64,000 nt of DNA from Rhodopseudomonas palustris (GTDB lineage Bacteria; Pseudomonadota; Alphaproteobacteria; Rhizobiales; Xanthobacteraceae): positions 2,542,001-2,606,000 of the forward strand of contig NZ_CP140155.1 in assembly GCF_034479375.1 (NCBI RefSeq), written 5' to 3'. The position numbers were made by a program, and so were the translations under genes. This document shows positions 1-9,384 of this stretch, one piece after another. The notes beneath the pieces are model-generated. The model was not told the DNA's origin, ran no database searches, and saw only the letters and a program-made list of their open reading frames with translations. Numbering within the stretch: position 1 is the stretch's first letter; the number at the start of each line of letters is the position of its first letter.

Positions 1-666
1 GCGCAGTTCCGGCCGCTCCAGCAGCATCACGTAGAGATCGGTGATGTCGTCGATATGGATGTTGGGGCGAACCTGGTTGCCGCCGAACACGGTGATCTCG
101 CCGTTGGTCAGCGCCTGCATGGTCAGCATGTTGACCGAGACGTCGAGCCGCATCCGCGGCGACGGCCCGCACACCGTCGCCGGGCGCACGATCTGCACCG
201 CCATGTCGCCGCCGTAGCTGAGCATCACCCGCTCGGCCACCATCTTGGTCTTGTTGTATTCCGAGATCGGCTCCAGCGTCAGATCCTCGGTGACCTGCTC
301 CTCCTCCTTGATGCCGTAGACGCTGCCGGAGGACGCGTAGATGAAGCGCGCGATGCCTTCGCGCGCGGCGCGGTCGGCGAGTTGCATGGTGGCGAGCGCG
401 CTGATCTCCCAGGTCAGTTTCGGATTGAGGTCGCCGCACGGATCGTTGGCGACGGAGGCGAGATGGATGATCGCATCGATGCCGTCGAGCGGTATCGTCG
501 CGGCGTCGCGGACGTCGCCGCGCACCACCGTCAGCGCCGGGTGCGGGGTGAGGTCGTTGCCGAACCACATGATGTCGAACGCCACCACGTCGTCGCCGCG
601 CGCCAGCAGTTTCGGCACCAGAGTGGACCCGACATAGCCGCAGGCGCCGGTCACCAGAATCTTCAT
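1..666 (-). CDS. NAD-dependent sugar epimerase/dehydratase (extended SDR), 3' end outside window
   Basis: The first 222 codons are present and the rest lies beyond the window edge. The protein opens with MKILVTGACGYVGSTLVPKL, whose glycine-rich segment (residues 7-13) is the Rossmann NAD-binding turn of extended short-chain dehydrogenases. Asp and Ala/Val pairs typical of the cofactor pocket follow, then a Ser-Ser-Gly-Ser-Val-Tyr stretch and the catalytic Tyr-x-x-x-Lys (SEYNKTK). The family interconverts or dehydrates nucleotide-diphosphate sugars in the cytoplasm. The next genes on the same strand are a phosphosugar isomerase and an FkbM methyltransferase, so a role in making a surface or flagellar glycan is inferred. 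The exact sugar cannot be read from the sequence. Confidence 0.85.
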   Translation of the reverse strand, partial: MKILVTGACGYVGSTLVPKLLARGDDVVAFDIMWFGNDLTPHPALTVVRGDVRDAATIPLDGIDAIIHLASVANDPCGDLNPKLTWEISALATMQLADRAAREGIARFIYASSGSVYGIKEEEQVTEDLTLEPISEYNKTKMVAERVMLSYGGDMAVQIVRPATVCGPSPRMRLDVSVNMLTMQALTNGEITVFGGNQVRPNIHIDDITDLYVMLLERPELR

Positions 667-865
667 CGCGTCATCCCATCGAGATCGTCACGGGCTTGTT
701 CCGCAGGTCGCGGGGTTCGCCGGACAATTCGTCCTCAGCATCGATTTCGGCACGCAAACGCCACACCGGGATCGCAGCGCAATCGCCGCATCCACGAATC
801 ACCCCTGCATCGTCTGCCGGAGATACACGCATCGGAGCACGCGCCGGTAGAGCCGCGCGGCGCGA

Positions 866-1552
866 TCAGCCGACGGCCGGCAGCGGCACGCGCTGGCCAC
901 AGGCGAAATCGAGGATCGCGTGGCACAGCGTCAGATGGCCGATCTCCACGAAGCCGTATTGGTCGGAAGCGAGGTAGAAATTGATGTCGCCCTGGCTGCG
1001 CAGCGGGTTTTCGGCGGAAAAGCCGCTCAGCGTCACGATCCGGCAGCCGCGCTGCTCTGCCACCGCCACCGCGTTGAGGATGTTCGGCGAGCGGCCCGAG
1101 CTCGAGATCGCGATCAGAAGATCGCCCTCCTGCGCGAACAGATCGATCTGCCTGGCGAACACCTGCTCGTAGCCGTAATCATTGCCGAGGCAGGTCAGCA
1201 TCGCGCCGTCGTTGAGGCAGAGCGCGCGCATCCCGCCATTCTTGGAATAGTCGGTCGCCATGTGGCTGGCGATCGCGGCGCTGCCGCCATTGCCGATGAA
1301 GATCAGCTTGCGGCCTTCGGCATGGGCCTCGCGCGCCCAGGCCATCACCAGCGACGCAGCCACTTCCTGGCCGAAGCTCCGGCCGTCGCGATCGGAGACC
1401 TGGGTGGCGGCGAGCGTGTCGCGAAGGAAGTCGTAATAGCCGAGCATCTGCGCTTTGGAGACCAGCGGGCTCGGGGCGACATCCGCTTGGATATCACCCG
1501 ACGATTCTTGAGAGTGTAACTCCCGGGCCTGCGTCTTGCGCGACTTCATCAT
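866..1552 (-). CDS. SIS-domain phosphosugar isomerase, GmhA-like
   Basis: The open frame extends to 1642, but the tandem ATG codons at 1552/1549 preceded by GGAAC fit better, giving about 228 residues. The SIS fold is clear: the GNGGSAAIASHMATD loop and the SSSGRSPN phosphate-binding loop, followed by a C-terminal helix with GHLTLCHAILD. These are features of sedoheptulose-7-phosphate isomerases (GmhA family), which make heptose precursors for lipopolysaccharide or for protein glycosylation. The long Ser/Gln-rich N-terminal lead (about 40 residues) is not usual for GmhA. With the neighbouring epimerase and FkbM methyltransferase it forms a small sugar-modification group right after the flagellin gene. 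Whether the product is true GmhA or a SIS paralogue is open. Confidence 0.8.
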   Translation of the reverse strand: MMKSRKTQARELHSQESSGDIQADVAPSPLVSKAQMLGYYDFLRDTLAATQVSDRDGRSFGQEVAASLVMAWAREAHAEGRKLIFIGNGGSAAIASHMATDYSKNGGMRALCLNDGAMLTCLGNDYGYEQVFARQIDLFAQEGDLLIAISSSGRSPNILNAVAVAEQRGCRIVTLSGFSAENPLRSQGDINFYLASDQYGFVEIGHLTLCHAILDFACGQRVPLPAVG

Positions 1553-1762
1553 CTGCGTTCCAGGCGCCCACGATGCGCGTGATTCGTCACTAATGACTGA
1601 ATCGCAACGAACTGGCAACGCACAGACACGGACCGGAAACAAAAGAAGCGGCCGCAGGAGGCGTCCCGCATCGTCCGCGAAACCACCCTCGGTACTTTAC
1701 GGGACCGAGGCCGCGCGGCCCGCCGCACGCCCGCGGGCCGGCTTCCGCCGATGCCCCTGCGA

Positions 1763-2692
1763 CTAAGCCGGAAGCCCCGGCATCGCGTCCTTGCGGGTGA
1801 GAAAGGCGCTGCCCTGTTTGTACGAGGTCGGCAGGTCGGCGACCGTGCGCGCCTTGCGCCAGCCGGTCTTCTGGGTGAACAGATTCACGCCGGCGCGCGA
1901 CGCGTAGTCGAAGATCGCCGCGGCGTTGGCGTCGCTGCCGATCTCGAGCATCACGTCGAGGCCGTCCCAGCGCTCCGCCGGCAGCGAGGTGATGATGACG
2001 GCCTCGTGGCCCTCAGCGTCGATCTTGGCGAAGTCGACCTTCGCGGCGATGGCGGCGAACGCCTCCAGCCTGACCGCGAAGCGGTCGATCTGGCCGTAGG
2101 GATCGCTCTTGGCGCCGGCGAGATGGCTGCCGGTGGTATTGCCGCGCAGCCGCAGGAATTCCGCCTGCCCCGCCTGCGCCGACACCGCCGCCTCGTGCAC
2201 CGTCACCGTGGTCACGCCGTTGGCGGCCATGTTCGCCTTGAACAGCGCGATGTGCTCGGGATCGGGCTCGTAGCTCGCGACCGAAAAGCCGCAGCGCGCC
2301 ATCACCAGGCTGTGCAGGCCGATATTGCCGCCGATGTCGGCCGTCGTCTTGTAGGTGCCGCGGTTCTGCCAGTAGAACGCGAACAGGATCAGCTCGTCGA
2401 GCCCGAACAGGTCGAGCGAGTCGACTGCCCCCATCGCATGATACGGGAAGCTGATCGGCCCGAACGGTCCGAACGGCACGTCCCTGCCGCCCTGCGCGAA
2501 CAGCGTCACCACCGCCTGGCGCGCGGCGACGGCGAGCGCCTGATACGCCGTCCCGCCCGGCGCATGGTGATGCGCGAGCTCCGGCAGCGCGGCGATGATC
2601 GCAGCGATAATTTCATCGGCGGCCGGCGTGCGCGGCGCGGCTGCGGCCTGCGAGACGACGTTGCTACCTGGTATCGGGGCGGTCTGGCTCAT
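1763..2692 (-). CDS. FkbM-family SAM-dependent methyltransferase
   Basis: About 309 residues from ATG 2692; an upstream in-frame start at 2755 is possible, and neither has a strong ribosome site. The core is the FkbM fold: the GGNIGLHSLVMARCG SAM-binding loop, then VASYEPDPEHIALFKANM, and the FkbM signature FAKIDAEGHEAVIITSL near residue 235, ending in a hydrophobic strand (LDVMLEIGSD). FkbM enzymes O-methylate sugars or other small substrates. It lies between the flagellin gene and a GmhA-like isomerase on the same strand, so methylation of a flagellar or surface glycan is a reasonable inference but unproven. An intrinsic terminator separates it from the flagellin transcript. Confidence 0.82.
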   Translation of the reverse strand: MSQTAPIPGSNVVSQAAAAPRTPAADEIIAAIIAALPELAHHHAPGGTAYQALAVAARQAVVTLFAQGGRDVPFGPFGPISFPYHAMGAVDSLDLFGLDELILFAFYWQNRGTYKTTADIGGNIGLHSLVMARCGFSVASYEPDPEHIALFKANMAANGVTTVTVHEAAVSAQAGQAEFLRLRGNTTGSHLAGAKSDPYGQIDRFAVRLEAFAAIAAKVDFAKIDAEGHEAVIITSLPAERWDGLDVMLEIGSDANAAAIFDYASRAGVNLFTQKTGWRKARTVADLPTSYKQGSAFLTRKDAMPGLPA

Positions 2693-2819
2693 GGAAGGAT
2701 GCCGTCGCTGATTTGCCGATGAATCACTCCGACCACATTTCGCCGCACAGGGCAAGGCGAATGCCGGCGCGGCCGGATCGGATCATGTCGGGCCCCGCTC
2801 CGGCGAAGCGGCGCCCGGA

Positions 2820-2847
2820 AAAGAAAACGGCGGGGTTTCCCCCGCCG
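2820..2847 (-). terminator. Intrinsic terminator of the flagellin gene
   Basis: On the minus strand an 8-bp GC stem (CGGCGGGG/CCCCGCCG, 2828-2847) with a short loop is followed by a T-rich run (GTTTTCTTTT). It begins about 35 bases after the flagellin stop codon. Confidence 0.85.
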
Positions 2848-2881
2848 CTTCCAGATCGTTAGTTCGACGATCGCTTCACGT

Positions 2882-5548
2882 TTAACGCAGGAGCTGAAGC
2901 ACGCTCTGCTGCGACTGGTTGGCCAGCGACAGCGCGGACACCGCGATCGACTGGCGGGTCGTCAGCGCCTGGCTGTTCGCCGCTTCCTCGTTGGTGTCGG
3001 CCAGCGTCAGGTTCGACGAGCCGGTCTGCAGCACGTTGATCAGGTTCTTCGAGAACTCCTGACGGGCCTGCACGATCGACAGGTTCGAACCGAACGCGGA
3101 GGCCTGCGACCGCAGGGCGGTCGAAGCGGCGCTCAGCTTGGTCAGCACCGAGTTGGTCGCGTTGTTGTCGATGAAGTCGGTTCCGGAGGTGAGGGTCGAC
3201 AGGCCGAGGCCGGTCGGGTTGAAGGTCACGCCCTGGATCGAGATCGTCGACTTGCCGGTTTCGTTGAACACCAGCTTCAGGTTGTCGCCGTTCAGCAGGT
3301 TGACGCCGTTGAACGAAGAGTCCTGAGCGGTGGTCTTGATCTGGTCGAGCACGTCGTTGAACTGCTTGACCAGGCCGGCGCGGGTGTTCTGGGCGTTGAC
3401 GTCGGCCACCGGGCCGGTCGGCACGGTGAAGGTCAACTGCGAGGCCAGAGTGCCGCCGATCACGCCGCCGTCCGAGCCGCCCAGCGTACGCGAGGCGTAG
3501 TCGTTGGAGGCCGCGATCGTCAGCTTGCCGGAGGCGTTGTCGATCGACGCCGTCAGGTTGTTGGCGGCCAGCGCGACGTTGAGCTGGGCCAGCGACTTGA
3601 CCGTGCCGTTGGTGCCGTCGCCGAGCGTGACATTGACCGCCGACCCGCCGTTGAAGGAGGAGAAGGTCAAGGTCTTGCCGTCGAGGCTACCGGCGGCGGC
3701 GCCGCGGCTTGCGGTGAACGAGCTGGAGGAACCGCTCGGGCCGGTGAGGCCGAGGGCGGCCAGCGCGTTGCCGGTGCCGTTGATGCTGAGATCCGACGCG
3801 AGGCCGGTCGACAGCTTCAGCGAGCCGCTGGTGATCGACGAGTTGGCCGCGCCATTGGCGGTCGCGATCGTCGCGCCGGAAATACCCAGCGTGGCGACGC
3901 GGACGCCGGTGGCGAGGTCGACAGCCTTCAGGACGTCATCGAGCGTGCCCTTCTGCAGGTACACGGTCGAATTGCCGCTGCCGTCGGTCTCGACGTTGCC
4001 GGAGATGCCGGTGTGGGACGAAGACGCGGTCGGAACCGCGGCGTTCTTGAAGGTGATGGTCTTGCCGTTGACGTTCAGGGTCGAACCGTCCGCGATCAGC
4101 GTGCCCATCGTCGTGCCGCTGGTGGTGCGCTGCTTGGTGAGGGTCAGCGGACCGGTACCGGACGCGGTGGTCAGGCCGAGGTTCTTGAACAGGTCGGTCC
4201 AGCCGGTGACGTTCAGATCGCCACCGGTCGAGCTCTGGATGGTGGTGATGCCGGTGGCGACAGCCGACGCGGTCTGGCCGGAGTTGGTGCTGATCGTGGC
4301 GACACCCGCCGAGATCGACGCCGCCTTGACGCCGTTCGCGAGATCGATCGCGGTCAACAGATCGCCCACCGTCGCGTTGGTGAACTTGGTCTGGTCGCCG
4401 AGATAGATCGTCGAGTTGCCCTGGCCATCCGTGCCGATGCGGCCGAGAACGCCGGTGCCGGTCGGGATGTTGTTGCCCAGCGGAGCATCGGAGGTCTTGA
4501 AGGTGATGGTCTTGCCGTTCACGGTGAGCTGGGTGCCGTCAGCGATCGCCGTGGTGGTGAGGCCACCATGGGTGTTGAACAGCTGGGTGCTCGCCGAGAT
4601 GTTCGCCGACGCGGTCGCGGCAGCGGTATCGACGGTCTGCGCGGTCAGGCCGAGCTTGGCCAGAACGGCGCCGCCGGCGTTGTCGCCGACCGTCAGCGGG
4701 CTGTTGGTGCCCGAGTGCAGTTCGAGCTTGCCGCCCGTAACGGTCGAGGACAGGCCCGTGTTGCCGTTGATGGTGTCGATGGTGTCGAGCAGCGAGTTGA
4801 CCGTCTGGTCGAGACCGATCGTGTAGTTGCCCGAAGAGTCCTTGCTGGACGCGCCGGCGGTGGTGAAGGTGATCGACTTGCCGTTGACGGTGATCGAATC
4901 ACCAGCGGCCGGGCCGGTCGCCGTCACGGTCGAACCGTTGGTCAGTTCGCTGATCAGGTTGCTGCCGGCCGCGGTGGCGGCGGCGGTGCCGACGCTGAGA
5001 ACGCTGCCGAGCGCGGTGTTGTCAGCGGCGCCGAGAACGGTCACGGCCGCCGAAGCCGCGATGCTGACGATCGCGCCACCGAGCGTATCGGTGCCCGCCG
5101 CAGCCGTGGTGCCGCCGGCGGTGCCGTCGAAGATCACGTTGCCGGTCGCGGTCGCGTTGGTGAAGCTCTGCGTGCCGCGGATGTCCTCGGCGGTCGCACC
5201 GGCGATGGTCGCCGAGACGTTCGACTTCGTGGCGTAGCCCGAGGTCGTCTGCAGGGCCTGGTTGGCGATCGACTTGGCGCTGTCGACGAGCTTCGTCAGC
5301 GAAGTGATGCCGGTGTTGGCGGCCTGCAGGATCTGCACGCCGTTGCCGATGCCGTCGAGCAGGTTGTTGATGTCGCTGGCGCGCGCGTCGAGCGAAGCGG
5401 CGGTGAAGAAGTTGGTCGGATTGTCGAGCGCCGAGTTCACCTTCTTGCCGGACGAGAGGCGGCTCTGGGTGGTGGCGAGCAGATCGGCCGTGGCCTGAAG
5501 CGACGAGAGGTTCTGGCGGACGGCATTCGAGAGAACGATACCTGACAT
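2882..5548 (-). CDS. fliC: Giant flagellin
   Basis: The protein has 888 residues, against about 500 for enteric FliC. The N-terminal ~140 residues (SNAVRQNLSSLQATADLLAT, then LSSGKKVNSALDNP) and the C-terminal ~175 (ending SALSLANQSQQSVLQLLR) are the conserved D0/D1 helices that polymerise into the filament. The middle (about 213-705) is a Thr/Ser/Gly-rich, cysteine-free region made of about four related modules, each starting with a VNGK-TITF-type strand pair and containing a short helix (LLDTIDTINGN, LLTAIDLANGV, VLKAVDLATGV). These match the flagellin-insertion domains that form the outer filament surface. The start is set by GGAAGG 8 bases upstream of ATG 5548. The gene has its own terminator and lies downstream of flgL on the same strand, behind flgL's terminator. 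Confidence 0.93.
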   Translation of the reverse strand: MSGIVLSNAVRQNLSSLQATADLLATTQSRLSSGKKVNSALDNPTNFFTAASLDARASDINNLLDGIGNGVQILQAANTGITSLTKLVDSAKSIANQALQTTSGYATKSNVSATIAGATAEDIRGTQSFTNATATGNVIFDGTAGGTTAAAGTDTLGGAIVSIAASAAVTVLGAADNTALGSVLSVGTAAATAAGSNLISELTNGSTVTATGPAAGDSITVNGKSITFTTAGASSKDSSGNYTIGLDQTVNSLLDTIDTINGNTGLSSTVTGGKLELHSGTNSPLTVGDNAGGAVLAKLGLTAQTVDTAAATASANISASTQLFNTHGGLTTTAIADGTQLTVNGKTITFKTSDAPLGNNIPTGTGVLGRIGTDGQGNSTIYLGDQTKFTNATVGDLLTAIDLANGVKAASISAGVATISTNSGQTASAVATGITTIQSSTGGDLNVTGWTDLFKNLGLTTASGTGPLTLTKQRTTSGTTMGTLIADGSTLNVNGKTITFKNAAVPTASSSHTGISGNVETDGSGNSTVYLQKGTLDDVLKAVDLATGVRVATLGISGATIATANGAANSSITSGSLKLSTGLASDLSINGTGNALAALGLTGPSGSSSSFTASRGAAAGSLDGKTLTFSSFNGGSAVNVTLGDGTNGTVKSLAQLNVALAANNLTASIDNASGKLTIAASNDYASRTLGGSDGGVIGGTLASQLTFTVPTGPVADVNAQNTRAGLVKQFNDVLDQIKTTAQDSSFNGVNLLNGDNLKLVFNETGKSTISIQGVTFNPTGLGLSTLTSGTDFIDNNATNSVLTKLSAASTALRSQASAFGSNLSIVQARQEFSKNLINVLQTGSSNLTLADTNEEAANSQALTTRQSIAVSALSLANQSQQSVLQLLR

Positions 5549-5802
5549 TTTTTGCTACCTTCCTGGTGCACAACTGCGATCTTCTTGATCGACCGCGGAA
5601 CCATGACCGGCAGACTCTAAAAATGCGTAAAGGAGCGGCAGCGGCTTTGACCGACATGACTCCGCGTAATTTCACGGGCTTCCTCGCGCCGCGCGACGCG
5701 CCCCGGAAACCTCGCCGCGACGCCGGCGAGCGCCTCATTCCTCGAAAGGTGCTGGGATTCGCGTGACTTGCACCGTCCGCGCTGCGCGCTGAACAAACAT
5801 TA
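5549..5802 (-). promoter_or_regulatory. Leader and promoter region of fliC
   Basis: This 254-base stretch lies between the flgL terminator and the flagellin start. A strong Shine-Dalgarno (AGGAAGG, 5557-5563) is visible. An AT-rich patch sits at about 5597-5612. A weak GG-N10-GC pair on the minus strand around 5592-5605 is a poor sigma-54 match, and no good sigma-28 element was found, so the promoter class is undecided. Confidence 0.4.
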
Positions 5803-5833
5803 GGGCCGCCGTGCGTGGGCGCGACGGCGGCCC
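5791..5833 (-). terminator. Terminator downstream of flgL
   Basis: A perfect 10-bp stem, GGGCCGCCGT (5803-5812) with ACGGCGGCCC (5824-5833), encloses an 11-base loop. On the minus strand it is followed by TAATGTTTGTTC. It lies just after the flgL stop codon and separates hook-associated genes from fliC. Confidence 0.75.
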
Positions 5834-5853
5834 GTTTGTTGAGAGATCGTTAA

Positions 5854-7461
5854 CTAGAGAAACTTGACCAGGCTCATCTGATAGAGCTGCGAGGTCAGTT
5901 GATACGACGCCTGCAGGCTGGTCTGCAGCGCCAGGATCTTGGTGGCGACCTCGTCGTTGTTGATGCCTTCGATCGAGTCCAGCATGGTCTGCGCCAGCGC
6001 CTTGGTCTGGGTCTGGCGATCCGCGGTGGATTTCATCGCCGCCTGCGCGCCGGCGAGATCGGCCTGGATGTTCTGGATCGTCTGCTCGCCCGGCACGGTA
6101 GCGAGGTTGGCGGCGACCCGCTGGTTCAGCGCGGCGAGCTTGTTGGAGCCGTTGGGGTCGGTCGCCGAGGTGGTCACCGCGGCGAACACCGCCACGGTCT
6201 GCAACTGCTTGCGCAGCGCCTGCTCGTCGGCGCGGATGCCGTATCGCACGGTGATGGCGTCGTCGACCCGCCCGATCGCGGTGCCGCGCGCGGGGTCGGA
6301 CGCCGAGTCCGGCTCGCCATTGTACCAGAACACGGTGTCGGCGGGGGTGCCGGCGACCTGCGCGGTGGCGTTGCCGAACGGCGCGGTGCCGGCGACGCGC
6401 AGCGGCGGCGTGTTGGCGAAGAAGTCGTCGCCGGCCTTGATCGCCGAGGCGGCGGCGAGCGCGCTGCCCGACAGTTTCTGCACCGCGTCGGTGAGCGCCG
6501 TCTGCAGATTCGCGGCGGTGATCGAGGGCGACGCCGGCACCGGCGGCACCGCCAGCGGGTCGCCCGGATCGATCGCGAAGCTGTTCGCCGGCAGCGGCGT
6601 CTGCGACGACGCCGTCAGCTTGATGGTCTCCTGGGTGCCGTCCGGCAGGTCGAAGGTGAACGAAACGGTCTGCCCCTCGGTGGGCACGACGCCGCCCAGA
6701 TCGATGCCCATCGCGACCGGATTGGGTGCGGCCGGCGCAATGGTCGGCGGCGTTTCGGTGGGCTGGGTCACCGTGGCGCCGACGATCGTGGTGGCGATCG
6801 ACGAGATCTTCAGCCCGAACGGCGAGGCGCCGATCGGCGTCGGCAGCGCATACGGATTGGCGGCGAAGTCCTCGCCGATCTGCACCGAGTTCGGCGTGGC
6901 GCCGGCCGAGACGATGGTGCGTCCCATCCCGGTGGTGCCGACGTCGGCGTCGTGGCGCTCGCTGATGACCTGCTTCAGCCCGGCGATCGCCGCGCCGTTG
7001 CCGTCCATGATCTGGTCGGCCGCCGTCACCGGCGCGGTGTCGGTGGCGCGGCCGGAGAACAGGTAGCGGTCGCTGGACTGCGCGTTCAGCATGTCGACGG
7101 AATCGAAGAAGTCGAGCGACGCGGTCTTCTGCCCCGGCGTCTGCCCGGTATTGTCGAGCGTCGAGCCGGCGCTCGCGGCCGCACCCTTGACCTCGCTGCC
7201 GATGGCGTTGAGCCGCTGCAGCGACAGATTGGCGACGCTGATGCGGGTGTTGATGTTGGTCATCGTGTCGGAATAGCTGGCGATGTTCGCCACCTGCGCG
7301 CGCAGCCCGATCGCGAGGCCGCGCCCGGTGCCCATGCCCGCATAGCTCGTCGAGACCCGCCCGTTCGCGAGTTGCGCGGTCAGATCCTCGATCTGGCTGC
7401 GGAGATTGAGAATCCCGGAGCCGATATAGGAAGTCCGCCCGCTTACGCCATCGATCGCCAT
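5854..7461 (-). CDS. flgL: Flagellar hook-filament junction protein FlgL (HAP3)
   Basis: 535 residues, longer than the roughly 300-350 common for FlgL. The N-terminus (SYIGSGILNLRSQIEDLTAQLANGRVS) and C-terminus (ALQTSLQASYQLTSQLYQMSLVKFL) are the flagellin-like coiled-coil ends that dock into the hook-filament junction. The extra length is a Pro/Ala/Thr-rich central insert (about residues 200-330). It joins FlgK to the first flagellin subunits. ATG 7461 is preceded by GAGG, and that ribosome site overlaps the TGA of flgK, so translational coupling is likely. It is the last gene of the flgE-flgK-flgL group. Confidence 0.92.
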   Translation of the reverse strand: MAIDGVSGRTSYIGSGILNLRSQIEDLTAQLANGRVSTSYAGMGTGRGLAIGLRAQVANIASYSDTMTNINTRISVANLSLQRLNAIGSEVKGAAASAGSTLDNTGQTPGQKTASLDFFDSVDMLNAQSSDRYLFSGRATDTAPVTAADQIMDGNGAAIAGLKQVISERHDADVGTTGMGRTIVSAGATPNSVQIGEDFAANPYALPTPIGASPFGLKISSIATTIVGATVTQPTETPPTIAPAAPNPVAMGIDLGGVVPTEGQTVSFTFDLPDGTQETIKLTASSQTPLPANSFAIDPGDPLAVPPVPASPSITAANLQTALTDAVQKLSGSALAAASAIKAGDDFFANTPPLRVAGTAPFGNATAQVAGTPADTVFWYNGEPDSASDPARGTAIGRVDDAITVRYGIRADEQALRKQLQTVAVFAAVTTSATDPNGSNKLAALNQRVAANLATVPGEQTIQNIQADLAGAQAAMKSTADRQTQTKALAQTMLDSIEGINNDEVATKILALQTSLQASYQLTSQLYQMSLVKFL

Positions 7462-7468
7462 CGCCGCC

Positions 7469-9340
7469 TCACAAAGCCTGCATCAGCGTCTGATACATCT
7501 GGTTGACCGTCGACATCACCCGCGCGTTCGCCGAATAGGCGTTCTGCAGCGAGAGCAGATGCGCCATTTCCTCGTCCATGTTGACGCCGGAATGGGTCGA
7601 GTACTTCTGCTGCAGCGTGTTCAGCACGACGCTCTGTCCGTCCGCGAGCTGCGACGCCGCCTGGGCGTTGGAGCCCTGCTGGCTGACGAATTGCTGCAGG
7701 AAGCTCTCCAGCGTGCCTTTGTAGGGCGCGGCATTCGATCCGATTCCGGTCGTCGCCGAGTACAGATACTTGCTGCTGGCGAGCTGCTTGGTGATGAAAT
7801 CCGGCCGCGTCGTGTCGCCGGCCGCGGTCTGCGGCGTGGTCGAATACACCACCAGCCGCGACGGATCGGTGATCAGTCCGGGGTTGACCGAGATGCGTTG
7901 CGCGAGGCCGGTCATCTGCGTGCCGTTGGCCCCGATCGCGCCGGTGTAGGGCGAGCCGGCATCCGTGAACAACGGCACCTCGGCGCTGCCGCCGGTCAGC
8001 GACGTCACAGTCGTCGTCACCGAGGCGGAATTCACCGTCGAGAAACCGGGATTGTTCAGGACCGTGATGTTCGGCGAGGTGCCGGTGAACTGCAGGTTGC
8101 GGGCGTTCAGCGCGGCGTTGAGCTGCGCGGTGACCGAGCCGGAGGCGCCGGAGAAATCGATCCCGACCACGTAGTCGTTGGGATTGAGCGTCGCCGTCTG
8201 CGGCAACGGCAGCGCCGCCGGATCGTCGACGCGCATCACAGACACGGTGCGCTGCGCGCCGGTGGTGATGTCGGTGTAGCTGATGTTGACGGTGTTGCCG
8301 GCCTTCATGTCGGTCAGGTTGAGGTCGAAGCCGGTCTGCGCGCCGGACGTCGCCGGCGTACCGGCGGTGGTCTTGTCCGACAGCGCGCTGGCCATCGCCG
8401 CGGCGAACTGGTCGAGCTGGGTCTGGGCCTTCACCAGCGAATTGTCGCGCAGCTCGACATAGGCCGCCATCTTGCCGGACTTCAGCGAATTGGTCAGATC
8501 GGCCGTGCTGCCGTCGGGATAGACGATCCGGACCGAGCCGAGTTCGCTCGCCGAAGTGTTGGGATTCCAGGTGGTGCTCGGGGTGACGGTGCCCTGGGCG
8601 TCGAAGCTGAGCTGCGCGGCCTGCATGCCGACGAGCTGCATGCCGGAGCCGGTGAACACCGTGACCTGGTTGGAGCCATCGGTGACGACGCGGATGTCCA
8701 TCAACTGCGCGAGCTGGTTGATCGCCGCATCTCGCTGGTCGAGCAGCGACGCCGTCGCCGCGTCGGTCGAGGTGCCGCCGGCCGGGTTGGTGCGGATGTT
8801 GTTGTTGATGCTGGCGATCCGCTGCAGCAGATTGTTCGCCGTGTTGACGGAGTCGGTCAGGCCGGTCTCGGCGCCGGTGCGCAGCGTCTGGATGCCGTTC
8901 GACATCGAATTCAGTACGCCGGACACCACCTGCGCGGCGTTCAGCACGCCGATCCGCGCCGAGGTGCTGTCGGGGCTGGTGGCGAGCGCCTGCGCCGCCG
9001 CGGTGAGGCCGTTGAAGGCGTCTTCCAGCGTGCCGTTCGAGTTCGGATCGCCGAACAGGCCCTGCAATTGCTGCAGGAAGTCGGACCGCAACGAGGCGTA
9101 GGACGCGCCCGACGTCTCGGTGCGGAGCTGCGCCTGCAGATAGGCGTCGAGCTCGCGATTGACGCCGTTGATCTGGACGCCGCTGCCCGACGGACCGGAC
9201 AGCGTGGTGACCTGATTGACGGTCTTGCGGACGTAACCCGGCGTCTCGGCGTTGGCGACGTTGGACGACACCAGCGACATCGAAGCCTGGTTGGCGCGCA
9301 GGCCCGCCATTGCGATCGAAAGTGCGTCTCCGAGACTCAT
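7469..9340 (-). CDS. flgK: Flagellar hook-associated protein FlgK (HAP1)
   Basis: 623 residues. The N-terminus has the rod/hook family signature LSIAMAGLRANQASMSLVSSNVANAETPGYVRK, containing the conserved SNVANAxTPGY element. The C-terminus (VNMDEEMAHLLSLQNAYSANARVMSTVNQMYQTLMQAL) has the matching helix found in FlgK and FlgE. FlgK forms the first junction layer between hook and filament and is exported by the flagellar type III apparatus. The gene begins 44 bases after the flgE stop and ends 7 bases before flgL on the same strand, so it is in one transcription unit with them. No strong ribosome site is seen before ATG 9340. Confidence 0.93.
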   Translation of the reverse strand: MSLGDALSIAMAGLRANQASMSLVSSNVANAETPGYVRKTVNQVTTLSGPSGSGVQINGVNRELDAYLQAQLRTETSGASYASLRSDFLQQLQGLFGDPNSNGTLEDAFNGLTAAAQALATSPDSTSARIGVLNAAQVVSGVLNSMSNGIQTLRTGAETGLTDSVNTANNLLQRIASINNNIRTNPAGGTSTDAATASLLDQRDAAINQLAQLMDIRVVTDGSNQVTVFTGSGMQLVGMQAAQLSFDAQGTVTPSTTWNPNTSASELGSVRIVYPDGSTADLTNSLKSGKMAAYVELRDNSLVKAQTQLDQFAAAMASALSDKTTAGTPATSGAQTGFDLNLTDMKAGNTVNISYTDITTGAQRTVSVMRVDDPAALPLPQTATLNPNDYVVGIDFSGASGSVTAQLNAALNARNLQFTGTSPNITVLNNPGFSTVNSASVTTTVTSLTGGSAEVPLFTDAGSPYTGAIGANGTQMTGLAQRISVNPGLITDPSRLVVYSTTPQTAAGDTTRPDFITKQLASSKYLYSATTGIGSNAAPYKGTLESFLQQFVSQQGSNAQAASQLADGQSVVLNTLQQKYSTHSGVNMDEEMAHLLSLQNAYSANARVMSTVNQMYQTLMQAL

Positions 9341-9384
9341 GACCGACTACCGGTTGGACGAACGAAGAAGAGGCGACGCGCCGA

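Noticed and set aside
5592..5605. Sigma-54 promoter ahead of fliC
   Set aside because: Only the GG and GC pair is present; the flanking consensus bases are mostly wrong, unlike the strong site before flgE.
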